From: Argentina anserina
Taxonomy: Eukaryota; Streptophyta; Magnoliopsida; Rosales; Rosaceae
Assembly: GCF_933775445.1 (NCBI RefSeq)
Contig: NC_065875.1
Span: forward strand, 25,171,555 to 25,235,554
Length of the DNA stretch: 64,000 nucleotides
Direction of reading: 5' to 3'
The translations under genes were made by a program, and so were the position numbers. Below are positions 11,777 through 23,508 of this stretch, in pieces (the stretch's first letter is position 1; every line of letters begins with the position of its first letter). Under the pieces are notes generated by a model. That model was not told the DNA's origin. It worked only from the letters and a program-made list of their open reading frames with translations, and did not search any database.

Positions 11777-14119
11777 AATTCCTCACAACCTCCACAACAA
11801 GTGAGGATCAAATGATCAATTAAGCTATTCTCCTTCTGCGGATGTAAAAGGTATTATTACAGAGTTGTTAATGGAACATGGATGCATGAGAAAGTCTGAT
11901 ATGAAATGTAGCTGAGATAATAGGAAAGTAGAGGTTCCTTCATTTATGAACAGAAATAAAAAAGAAGAAGAAGAAAGGTTCTGATGAAATAACCAAAAGA
12001 AATCAAAATTCTCAATCATCAGAGCCAGAGAAAGAAACCCAACAAGGAAAATTAGAAAAGGCAGCAAGAACAAGAAAGTACCCAGAAAAAGGAAAGAAAT
12101 TTAGAGAGACATGGCAAAAAATAGATACCCTTATCAAAGTATGGCCTTAAAGGACTTGGGAAAGCATATGCATCAAGAAAAGAAGAGAGGATATTTGACA
12201 AAAGGGAAATAGAGGAAAAGATCACTTACACGAAGAGGTTAGTAGATTCTTGAAGCTAAGATAAAAGCTCTCTGGTTTCTCTCTTAATTTTACTCCCTGC
12301 AAGAAACAAAAACTCGGGTTTTGGATTGAAGCAAAGAGATTGAGTAGTGTGTTGTTCTTGTGGGAACTCAAAGCCACAACCATATCAATTAACAACTAAT
12401 ATCAATTTAAGATGACGTATGTGATGTTCTCATGAACGAGGTCCTAGGCACTATCTAGTACTCTTGCTTGATTTCTTGGCAAGATGTTCATGTGGTGTTT
12501 CTGTTTATATATGTACTTGTAATGTAATGGAAGCTTAGAGAAGAGATTCTAAAGGGAAACCAAGCCAAACCAGCTACATCACCATTCCTTTTACTCTGAC
12601 CGTAATTGCCAGCAATGATTTTAATATATCAAAGTTGAACAAACAGACAATCTCCAATTTGATTGATTGTTTGCGGCAACGGAACAAATTTATAATTCAA
12701 ACAAATGAAGGGTTTTGACGATACATTTACCTTATTAGATGGCACGGCATTTGAAGGAAATTGAAGAAGAAAAATGGTGGAGAAAATTTGCTAGCGTCAC
12801 TCGGTTAGTTTAAGATTAAGTGTACACAAAATCCTTGCCTGATTAAGTCACCTATCATGCATTGCAAGCTCACTAAAGTTTTGGTAGGAAATAGCTGCAA
12901 GATGAAGAAAGGATGGAACTTGGAAGCAACATGTTAACCCAAATTAACCAAATAGACAAGTTTTAAACCATTCTTAATCTGGCATTTAAGCATGTGAAAA
13001 ATTGACTTAACCATGCATCTTGTTAACCATGTTCACAAGTTCACAAGATCACAATTACTGGTTCCTCAAACTTTATACTAAATTAAGTGCAAAGTGGTGT
13101 AGATAAATTAAGAAAGTTAAGAATATCCAATTAAAAATTTGACTTGTTGAACTACTCTTTGAGAAGCTCTAAACCTTTGCCACGTGTTTGGCTGACCTTT
13201 TTGGAAGGGGCTAGTTCTTTGTGATGACTGATGACAATGATCAAATCAATATTTAACTCCATGATTAATTTGTTAGTTAATTAAGTTGCTAACAAATCTT
13301 CCCAATATATAGTTAATTTGTTTGTTTACCATCTCACTTTTCTAGTATCAGTAGTATGGACTTCCTTTCCATGCATGGAGGAGAAACCTAATATGCAAAC
13401 TCAACGAGATTAGGTAAGTCCATACGTACCATGATCAGATTTTCCATCTACTTTCTTGTCTTGTACTTTTATCTGGTATTGTTCATAAGTTTGAAGAAAT
13501 TCATATACGATGACAGATTATAAAGTATCTATTTCCTTATCTGAGTGGCCTAAACCATGTTTAATGCAAAACTTAGACTAATCTTTATCATTTCTTGGTA
13601 CAGTTTCATTAGTATACAGTGAGATAAGGTGCGGTTGATGAACAAACATCTTAGGGATTTGATGAATGATAGGAGCAGGAGCATCAAACATGTTGCGTAT
13701 TTGCATGATTATAGATTGTTTTAGACTTGTATAGACAAGTAGTACTTAATTGTTTATGGTTATAAAAAGGAACTGATTTAGCTAGCTCTTAATTTTTTTT
13801 TCTTTTTTGTAAAGAAATGATTCATGCACGACTCTAAGACGATTACATAGAATTATGTGCATGTTCTAGTTGTATAATGGAGCTGAGTAGGTGAACTGAT
13901 GCTCTACTTTATCATCGATTATTCAACATGCATATGCCTTATACTATTGATTAGTTGTTCTTAAGAGTGCATTTCCGAAGTCATTCATTCATCGGAAATT
14001 TGCAGCTTTATTTGACGTATAATGTTCCATTTGGTGACATAATTTATATTAAAATTAATGCGGTTGCCACCTTAAAATGTAGTATGTCTCAAAATTTGTT
14101 TATTTATGTGTTTTCGGTC
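11777..14119. other. intergenic and promoter region
   Basis: The proximal part, to about 12300, is the likely 5' UTR and UTR introns of the RING-CH gene. Beyond that the DNA is A+T-rich with no supportable coding region. A CACGTG core (G-box type) occurs at about 13181. I see no RNA gene or complete mobile element here. Confidence 0.5.
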
Positions 14120-14129
14120 AATTTGTAGT

Positions 14130-16708
14130 AGGGGTGGACACGGGTCCATCCGATTCGGTTTTGGACAAAACCCATAACCCAACTCAAATTTTAAATTCGG
14201 TTCGATTCGGTTCGGTTTTTCTATTTTAGAGACTGTGACCCACAACCCAACCCAACCCGTACGGTTCAGTTCGGTTTGGGTTCTTTTTCGCTTTTACCAG
14301 TATGTAAAATACATAATATTATATATTAATTTTAAAAGTACAAAATTTAACATAAAGATGAAAAACTAATATTCTAATGATTATTTCATACCTAATTGAC
14401 TTATGCCTCATCATTTAGCCCGTAGATCTGAAAAGCTCGCCGAGGCCCGCAAGCCCGATGGGCTTTTACCCGAAAACAACACTAATATGTTATAAGGGAA
14501 TACCCATTACCAAAATGCGAACACTAAAAGCCGTTTGCATATATGAAATCACCTAATTTCTGTCACCAATTGTGTGCGGTCGCACAAAAAAACTCATTTG
14601 GCAAAGCCCCGGTCAATGAGTATTTTAATATGTCAAAACGCCTTTTTTTTTGTTGACCATAAGTATGGACGGTCAATCAATATCCAAATCGGACGAAATT
14701 TTTACGGGTTCCCAAAATATATATACTGATCACATCTGCTGGTGTCGATCGACCATATTTCAAACTGAAGTTATCGAGTGCCGAAGTGTCCACTAATGTA
14801 TCATACATTTATATTAGGTTTAAAATAAAACTATCGCATTATGAACCGACTATATGAAGGAAACTTATAGGAATCGATCGACACCATCCGATGTAATCGG
14901 TATATATATTTAGTAACCCTATAAAAATTTCATCCGATTCTGACCTCATTTGACCGTCGGAATTTTCGGTATATCGAAAACATCACTATTATGCTATAAG
15001 GGAGGGCATATTACAAATATGCGAACGCCGAAAGCCGTTTGCATATCTGAAATCACCTAATTTTTGTTACCTATCATGCGCGGTCGCACTAAAGAAATCT
15101 ATTTGGCAAAGCCCCGGTCAATGGGGTTTCAATATGTCAAAACGCCTCTTTTTTTATTGACCGTAGGTACGAACGGTCAAACCATGTCCAAAATGGACGA
15201 AATTTTTACGGGATCCCTAAATAAATATACCAATCACATCTGCTGGTGTCGATCGATCATATGTCGAATTAGAGTTGACGATCACCTAAGTGTCAACTAA
15301 TGTATCATAACCTTTTATATTAGGTTTAAAATAAAACTATCGCATTATGAAGCGACTATATGAAGAAAACTTATAGGGATCGATCGACACCAGCCGATGT
15401 GATCGGTATATATATTTAGTAACCCTATAAAAATTTCATCCAATTCGGACCTCATTTGACCGTCAGAATTTTCGGTATATCGAAAACACCACTATTATGC
15501 TATAAGGGAGGGCATATTACAAATATGCGAACGCCGAAAGCCGTTTGCATATCTGAAATCACCTAATTTTTGTTACCTATCATGCTCGGTCGCACTAAAG
15601 AAATCTATTTGGCAAAGCCCCGGTCAATGGGGTTTCAATATGTCAAAACACCTTTTTTTTTGTTGACCGTGGGTACGAATGGTCAAACCATGTCCAAAAT
15701 GGACGAAATTTTTACGGGATCCCTAAATAAATATACCAATCACATCTGCTGGTGTCGATCGACCATATGTCGAATTAGAGTTGGCGATCACCTAAGTGTC
15801 AACTAATGTATCATAACCTTTATATTAGGTTTAAAATAAAACTATCGCATTATGAAGCGACTATATGAAGGAAACTTATAGGGATCGATCGACACCAGCC
15901 GATGTGATCGGTATATATATTTAGTAACCCTATAAAAATTTCATCCAATTCGGACCTCATTTGACCGTCGGAATTTTCGGTACATCGAAAACACCACTAT
16001 TATGCTATAAGGGAGGGCATATTACAAATATGCGAACGCCGAAAGCCGTTTGCATATCTGAAATCACCTAATTTTTGTTACCTATCATGCGCGGTCGCAC
16101 TAAAGAAATCTATTTGGCAAAGCCCCGGTCAATGAGGTTTCAATATGTTAAAACGCCTCTTTTTTTGTTGACCATAGGTACGAACGGTCAAACCATGTCC
16201 AAAATGGACCAAATTTTTACGGGGTCCCTAAATAAATATACCAATCACATCTGCTGGTGTCGATCGACCATATTTCGAATTAGAGTTGACGATCACCTAA
16301 GTGTTAACTAATGTATCATAACATTTATATTAGGTTTAAAATAAAACTATCGCATTATGAAGAAAGCAAGATGGCTAAATAATGCGCCTCTTATACATTA
16401 GGTCAATTAGGTTAGAAATTAGGTGCGGCTGTGAGGCCGACTACACTATTTTTTTATTAAATAATAATAATAATGTAAAATTATAAATATGACAAAATGA
16501 TGTCGTTTTGTAACGTTGATCATTGACTTCGGGTTATTCGGGTCGGTTCGGTTTCTAAATGACTGAACCCAAAACCCAACCCAAATAGAATCGGTTCGGT
16601 TCGGTTTTTTTATTTTCGGTTCGGTGTGATTCGAGTTTCGGTTTTTTCAGATTCGGTTTGGATTCGGGTCCGGTTTTTTTCGGTTTTCAGGTCAGTTTGT
16701 CCACCCCT
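14130..16708. mobile_element. non-autonomous MULE-like DNA element, 2.58 kb
   Basis: The left end reads AGGGGTGGACA and the right end TGTCCACCCCT, a perfect 11 bp terminal inverted repeat. Both ends continue as diverged sequence rich in GGTTCGG on one side and its complement on the other. The flanks carry an identical 10 bp direct repeat, AATTTGTAGT, at 14120-14129 and 16709-16718. A duplication of 9-11 bp is typical of Mutator-like elements; 8 bp (hAT) fits less well. No transposase is encoded: the interior is a ~505 bp tandem array. Family placement is inferred from duplication length only. Confidence 0.8.
14490..16370 (+). repeat. ~505 bp tandem array (3-4 units)
   Basis: The block ATGCTATAAGGGAGGGCATA recurs at about 14992, 15497 and 16002, with a diverged first copy at about 14492. 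The spacing is 505-506 bp. The second to fourth units are nearly identical, while the first has many substitutions and the last stops early at about 16370. Each unit produces the same spurious 78-codon frame (15064, 15570, 16075). Every complete unit has GCTGGTGTCGATCGA followed about 120-130 bp later by its near-complement TCGATCGACACCAGC. Confidence 0.92.
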
Positions 16709-16792
16709 AATTTGTAGTATGTATCAAAAACTTTAATTTATAAATTAAGCATTTCTCAAACTAAGATAACTCAAAAATAGCGTCGCAATTCA

Positions 16793-16796
<4 letters not shown>

Positions 16797-16823
<27 letters not shown>
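16797..16823. repeat. (TA)n microsatellite
   Basis: An alternating TA run of about 13 units lies in A+T-rich DNA shortly after the MULE-like element. Confidence 0.9.
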
Positions 16824-17345
16824 TGCAAACAAAAAATGTGCTACATCTTTCGCTAGTTTCCACCAAAACGAAAAGCGACCTTTAAAATCATCATTCTCTA
16901 ATAATATCAGAGATTTAGTTTTTGGTTTCATGATCATATTCTATTTATAAAAATAAATGTAAAATTTTTCACTATTGAAAAATGTATATATATTTTCCTC
17001 CAATACCCTAAATAAGACAAATCTTGTAGTAAAGCGTATAAGGTACAAATTAATAGTTGGCGAGTAACACCAACTTTAATCAAGTACTTATATAGCCACA
17101 AATCACAGTATGGAACGAATGAACTTTTGTGCATGCAATGCAAATGAGAGTCAGAGTCGTTGATACATAGTTACATACATATAAACTCATCTTACAAATG
17201 TTGACCACTGTTCTACCATTAGGACTATAACTCACTAGCCTCGTACATGATCATAAAAGATAAATGCGCTCCATGCGTCTGATCACGTTTAAGAAGTCAT
17301 GCCCTCCACAAATGGTGTGATAATGAAAGAAGTAATTAATTTTTT

Positions 17346-17693
17346 GGATTAAATTCAGTTTACCCCTTTGAGGTTACCTATACTTTCAACTTTATCAAAT
17401 TACCCCATGACCTCACATGTTTCAGTCAATCGTGTTAATTTGTTTATTTTCCGTCAAATTTCAATGTTAATTTTGACAATAAGACCTAAAAATGAAATGT
17501 ATATATTTGACTGAATTGACGTCAAATTTAATTTTCAAAATGAGTCACATTGTCTGAGTTAACTTCCAATTTGGACGGAAAATGAATAATTGGATACTAT
17601 TGACTGAAATTAGAGAGTTCATCTGCTGAAATTAAAAGTTTGGATAGTGTTGTGTTAGGGGCGCACCTCATGATATTAAACTGAATTTAATCC
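17346..17693. mobile_element. MITE, 348 bp
   Basis: GGATTAAATTCAGTTTA at 17346-17362 is matched exactly by its reverse complement at 17677-17693. The flanks are TTAATTTTTT (17336-17345) and TTAATTTGTT (17694-17703), an imperfect direct repeat of about 9-10 bp. The interior is A+T-rich and has no coding capacity. The size, perfect 17 bp inverted ends and flanking repeat fit a MULE-type miniature element. It lies about 280 bp upstream of the fasciclin-like start codon. Confidence 0.7.
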
Positions 17694-17974
17694 TTAATTT
17701 GTTATTCAATGAAACGAAAAATTAGAATTACAATTTGGGTCCATCGTTGATGATCCAGGCCCAACGACCGCTCGACCCAAACGAATTAGTGGGTTGATAT
17801 ATACGTCATCATCTCACCACAACGCGACACCTGTACGGAAGTTCCCGCCAAAAAGGATTAACCGCCCTCCATAAATTCTAACCTCCCCTCTCCGACTTTC
17901 TCTCGGATTCTGTTTCACTCTCACACTCACACTCTCTGCATTTCGCTAACCGATTTTTTCTTGAAGCTTCTTCA

Positions 17975-19024
17975 ATGACGTCGCCGCCGATCACCACCGT
18001 CGCTCTCCTCCTCCTCACCTCCCTCATCTCTCTCTCCTCTGCTCTCCCCTCCGCCAGCATCCTCAACGGCGCCGACGCCCTCTCGGATTCCGGCCACCTC
18101 TCTATGGCTCTCACCCTCGAGGCCATCTCTCAGAGCCTCGTCCTCAAGTCGCCGACGGTCACCATCTTCGCGCCGCCGGACGCCTCTTTCAGGCGATTCG
18201 GCCAGCCCTCTCTCTCGCTCCTCCTCTCTCACTTTGCCGCCATCGCCCTCCCTCTCCAAACCCTAAGGTCCCTCCCCGCCGGCACCAAAATCCCGACGCT
18301 CCAGTCCGGCAACTCACTTATCGTGACCTCGCCGAGCTCCGGTACCGAGATCTCTCTCAACGGCGTCAGAGTCACAACCGCCGCCACGCCGATCTACGAC
18401 GACGGCTTCCTCATCATTCTGGGAGTCTTGGAGTTCTTTGACCCGAGCTTTGTTCCCGCCCCGACCCGAGTTCCATCGTCGGATCACTTCTGCGGCTCGG
18501 CTTCACCGAACGGCTCGATCGGTTTTCCGGCGACGGCTTCTTCGTTCGACGGAGCCAAAGGCGCTTTGAGGTCTGAAGGATACACCGTGATGGCTTCAAT
18601 TCTAGATCTGCAACTAGCGGCGTTCCAGAACTCTCCGAGTCCGTTGACCATCTTTGCTCCGGTTGACCAAGCCGTCGAGAATCCTCTGGTAGACCCCTCG
18701 GTCTTTCTACGACACGTCGTTCCTTGCCGACTCTCCTGGTTCGATTTGGTCAATCTCATCGAAGGCACGGAGCTACCTACCTACATGAAGGGCTTCACTA
18801 TCAAAATGTCCAGATCCGGCGACGTTTTGCTGCTAAACGAAGCTCCGGTGTACTATCCCAACCTCTACTACGGCGGCTCCATCGCGGTTCACGGCCTTCA
18901 GGATAGCCTTGTGGTGCCGGCACAGTCTCAAGAAGAAGCTGCAGATGAGTCTGAGTCTTCACCTGAACAACAAGCTGGGAGTGAAGCCGGCGATGATTCA
19001 CCGGATATTGATAGTGAATTTTGA
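17975..19024 (+). CDS. fasciclin-like (FAS1) secreted protein, FLA19/20/21 type
   Basis: Single-exon gene of 349 residues. Residues 1-24 form a signal peptide. Two FAS1 domains follow: about 27-155, with VTIFAPPDASFRRFG, and about 190-315, with LTIFAPVDQAVEN. The tail from about 320 is acidic and S/E/D-rich (ESSPEQQAGSEAGDDSPD). FAS1 domains mediate adhesion in the extracellular matrix. There is no hydrophobic C-terminal GPI signal and little Pro/Ala/Ser arabinogalactan sequence, which fits the divergent Arabidopsis FLA19-21 group rather than classical FLAs. The 5' half is markedly C-rich and uses C-ending codons. The first ATG in frame is used because it opens the signal peptide. Confidence 0.88.
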   Translation: MTSPPITTVALLLLTSLISLSSALPSASILNGADALSDSGHLSMALTLEAISQSLVLKSPTVTIFAPPDASFRRFGQPSLSLLLSHFAAIALPLQTLRSLPAGTKIPTLQSGNSLIVTSPSSGTEISLNGVRVTTAATPIYDDGFLIILGVLEFFDPSFVPAPTRVPSSDHFCGSASPNGSIGFPATASSFDGAKGALRSEGYTVMASILDLQLAAFQNSPSPLTIFAPVDQAVENPLVDPSVFLRHVVPCRLSWFDLVNLIEGTELPTYMKGFTIKMSRSGDVLLLNEAPVYYPNLYYGGSIAVHGLQDSLVVPAQSQEEAADESESSPEQQAGSEAGDDSPDIDSEF

Positions 19025-19409
19025 AGCCGTGTAACTGAGGTCAGAGATTCTGATGAATACAAGCTCCTGTATTCTGATGAATTAGATTCAAGCATTTGTT
19101 TTTGCCGGTGTTAAATTTAGGGTTTGGCTTTCTAATTTTCTGTTCATCTGTTCTGAATTCGATTCAGGGAAAGGCCTTAAGAAATGTAAAGTTCTAAGCT
19201 GTAACGAAAAATCTGAATCCCATGATTCTCTATTGGTAAACGAAAGCGAATTTGAGATCATTGCAATAGGCAAAACTGTACAATAAGAATCTACATTGCA
19301 GTACTAATCTTTGGCTATACTCAACTCCGAATGGAACTTCGCTCCACTCGGATTTCTATTTTCTGTATAAAGACTCTGAATTCGTATAACTGCACTCTAA
19401 TCTTTGAGC

Positions 19410-22400
19410 TTAGACTCCATTTGACATGTACGATGTTGGTACATCGCTGCTGCTGTTGCGACTATGAGTAATAGGACCGCTCTTCTTGCTCCTGCTTTTT
19501 ACGGGTAGGGATAGTGTCGCAAACGCTTCCTCCCTTTGGGGGCGGTTTGCGTAAAGTACCCAGAGAACAAGGCAGAGCAAGACTCCGACTGATATTAGGG
19601 CCAAACCTGCATTCACAATTTTCAGGTAGTGCTCCAATGGCGGACAATAACTTGAGGTGATTGTTTGAAATGTTTCTCGGACAAAATTGCAATTTTGGAG
19701 GCTGAGTAAACGAGGGGTGTAGTGTTGTAGCGCATAGCTCTCGTTAACTGCTGCGACTAGCTGAGAGTAGATCTCCGGCTTCACCCTTCCAGGGGTGACG
19801 CACATCCCAGATGCTGAAACTTCACATGTGTAGTTCTGCCAAACCTGAAAGCATGGAAACAACCGAATTTAAGAGATATTTCTAGAGTATAAAATGGTCA
19901 CAACTAGGTGCCAAACCTCAAGGGCCTTCTCTAATTTAGAATTTCATTTGTGAAGAGACTTCATATCCCTTGTTCTTTTTTATGTTTCCCTTCAGCACCT
20001 TACTCCATTTTATATCAGTCGTCATGATTCTAATTTTCACAAACAAATTGTAATATCACCTAAGTGCTGGCCTACTATGCCTAGAGTGAGTTTTAAATCT
20101 CTCATATCATGAGTGGCATGGACATAAAGCATGCAACTGAATTCTCTGAGAAAAATAGATATAGTTCCACTCAAATCTGCTAGAACATTTTGACATAGGT
20201 GGAAGAAGCAAGGACACATCATGATACGGCGACTCAATTCCTCCATACTACTATTTATACCCTAGCCTCTGGACTTTCACACAACACTAACACCGGTATT
20301 TCGTTTGGCAGATTTTTTATCAGGTTTGTTCCATCAAATACTAGTCTAATCCAATCATTTCCATGAATCAAGCAATTCTGAATAGTATATATTAGAACAG
20401 CTAAAGGAAATAATCAGAAGTATTCTAAAGTAGTAGATTCTTACCAAAGAAGCATTCGTAATTGACACCTGCTGATCCCCACACTGAGTATCTCTCAGCT
20501 CAGAATCATAGGGGTAACAGAGAGTTGGCATCAGAGGTCCAGATTGATTGTAAAAATACGGATCAGAATGCGAAGGGTAGGTATTGGCATAGGTGTAGAT
20601 GAACTGGTTGACAACACTGACCATGTCATTGACAATTCCTTTACTCTGGCTTAGTGTCTGGTTTGTGGTTTTCTGGTCAACACAAGGGAGGATGTTGCTA
20701 AGTGCCGTTTCAGCGTGGGGATTATCTACCCATTCTTCCATTGCTAAACAGGTGTCAGAAACAGCACTGAAACACAAACAATTAACAATATTAATGTCAG
20801 GTAAGGGCATTTATATGTTTTGCCTTAGTGTGTCCCATTTAGATGTACAACTGACATGAACATAATACTTTTCTAGGATGTATGGCGTCAGTTATAAATA
20901 TAGTAAAAGAGCTGCACCAGAGATATATATATATAATTTGCAACTTTTATCTTTGTATAAAAAAGGACTGGCAAATGAGCTACCACATATAACATAATCT
21001 TACTTGTTGAGGATCACAAAGGCTCCACAAAGAATAAATGTAATTGCCACAAGTAACCATCCACTAAAGATGAATCTGCAGAATATAAGAGCATTGTCAG
21101 AAACAAAACAACTAGAGACAAAGGGCAACTTGAGGGCAGCCGCACCAGCCCACCTTAAAGAACAGGGCAACTTACATATGAATCGCATGTTGGTGCTGAA
21201 GGATGGACAGAACTGCAACAAGATCATAGTCGAGTTACAAAAAGGGGCAAAAATTATAATAATGGATCAAAACAGATTCTACTTATATCAGTTTATTATG
21301 GCAAACACTTACCAAGACCAATCACAGCTAGGAAAAGCATTACTGCTGCCACGGCAATTAAAACAGAACGTCTGCAACAAAAACCCCAATTTTAGTCCAT
21401 GAAAAACTTGGTTTCTGTAACCTTTCATATATATACTGTAATAGCAAAGTTTAAGATCACATACACAATACTGAAGACTTTCTTTACTTTATCAGAATTT
21501 TCACTTGTCTTCTCTGTCAATGTATCTGCTGCTGTGTTGAGATCCCCATCCAACTTGTCAATACTATCCATGACATAAGAAGGTAGGAAAACCTGGGCCA
21601 CATTAATTTCCTTTGCAAGGGACAGATACTGTGTGACATTTCTCAGCGTCTGTACAGTGTAGTCTGACTGGTTTACAACGAATTTTAGAGTATGCAGGAC
21701 TTCTTCATGAAATTCAGCTTGCCCAACAGAAAGAAGAATGCATCCAACCCTGTGTCATTAAAGAAGATATAAAGATCATTAAAACTGTTACAATCTGTGG
21801 ATAGAACCTGAAACTGATTTTCTAGTTCAGACGATTAAGCAGGGAACCAAAAGGGAGTTATTTTAAATGAATGAATATAAAATGAAATTGTTTTCCCAAG
21901 GAGAACATGCTGGTGCTGCCCTAACTAAGTATGACAAGCAAACTTCAGACAAATTATAATTTCTTGGTTCTTTTGGACAAGTGAAAGTAATGCATCCAGG
22001 AACAAGGATCAAAACTGAAATAGAAAAATAAATGGAGGAGGGGGTGGAAAGGTCATAAACATTATTAGTTATCTGGACACCTACATGCACACATCAGTAT
22101 ATATGTACTTATATACACACTTAGATGTAGTTCAGATAATTACGTGGCAGCACAAGTGAAAACTATCAGAATAATCAGACACATCCTCTGTGACCGGTGT
22201 GATCCTTCATCTTTGATGTTCATCCTCCATCCACAGCAATGGTGAACCACAAGAACCATGCCAAAAGCAACGAACCATAGGACAGAGATAATGAAACCAC
22301 CAGCTCCTGTGAATCCAACAGACTGCAGAAATATGTAGCTATTAGTAGAGAATAAACTTTTATGAACAAGAAATTTATCACAACCATCATAGTTGAATTA

Positions 22401-23508
22401 TCTACAAGATATTGGGAAATAGAAGCAAGGGAATGACCGAGTGAAAAGATGGATATTGATGTTTCATCACAAAAGTAAATAATTTATCATTTGGATTACT
22501 CCTATTCAACTACACCTCATATTATTGTACAATAAGACATAATACCCCAAAATCAGTATTTCCAGAAACTCTTTAAATTAAGCAGCAGACGTATTTCCTA
22601 AAAATACAACAAGGCAGAAGCTTAACAGAAAGATAAAAAGTTTCTTGAATATCTCCAACGAATCAGACGTCCGCATCTATAACCAACAATGGATCAAAGT
22701 TGACTGTAAATAACTTATAACTCACACCACTACTCAATCAAACAGACCAAATGACCACCATAACAAAGCAACAAGAAATGAATCTCCAACTTACAGCCCA
22801 GTAATGGCGATTCACTATATCCCAGCCTCCTCTATAACGCTTTAAGCCATCAAGTATATCAGGCCTTTTGGTCCTTTTTGCCGCCAATAAAAGCGGTTGT
22901 CCATCGGTTGAAGGCCCTGGGGACTCTGCTGTATCAGATATCTCATTTTGCCAAGACCCCAGATTCTCATCCACTGCAATTTCAACACAATCAAAATCAC
23001 AAGGTCACCACGTTGCATAATTCTAGAACTAGATGCTAGCTAACTTACAGTTGAGTCCCAAACTTAACAGCAATAAAACGAAGTAAAGCAATTAGGTTGA
23101 ACTAAAACCAATTGTTTTTTATCAGTGACAGTGAAAGCATTAGCCTTATTTGGTTGCTCACTTAATGTGGAAAAGACCAAAAGATCAGATTTTTAAGCAA
23201 ACCACGCGACAATTGTGCCTTAAAGTATAGAACTTTATGATATTTCAGATACCCAAATCCAGAAACCAATCCAATTCATCATTCTCCATATATCTACAGT
23301 GGCGTTGAAGATGTAATCTTTCACACCCCAAAAAAAAAAGAACTTCAGAATTATGCAATGAAAAACCAAATTAGGAAAACGTACCTAGACTAAACTTGAG
23401 AGATCTTATATTGGCTACAACTCCATCTTTCACTAAAGCTGAAACGCAGCTCAGAGAACCCAAAGCCAGAAACAAAAAGAAGAAGCAGAATGAAGTGTCA
23501 ATCTTCAT
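19410..23508 (-). CDS. polytopic plant membrane protein (At2g25270/At2g12400-like), 9 exons
   Basis: Exons in reading order: 23508-23385, 22973-22795, 22322-22144, 21749-21465, 21371-21313, 21212-21176, 21075-21004, 20766-20445, 19844-19410. All have GT-AG borders and join in phase to 563 residues. Residues 1-24 form a signal peptide. About five further hydrophobic segments are visible: FIISVLWFVAFGMVLVV, MCLIILIVFTC, SVLIAVAAVMLFLAVIGL, WLLVAITFILCGAFVIL and a C-terminal LALISVGVLLCLVLWVLY. A long loop between the fourth and fifth is rich in cysteines and N-glycosylation sites (NQT, NQS, NAS, NYT). The layout recalls tweety-type channels, but that link is only an analogy. I know the family as uncharacterised plant transmembrane proteins. 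The exon-2 sequence is echoed by a pseudoexon at 39168-39338. Function unknown. Confidence 0.88.

Noticed and set aside
15064..16311. Three similar 78-codon plus-strand frames (15064, 15570, 16075) that could look like a small gene family
   Set aside because: They are spaced by the 505 bp repeat period, lie in non-coding tandem units of a transposon and have no domain.
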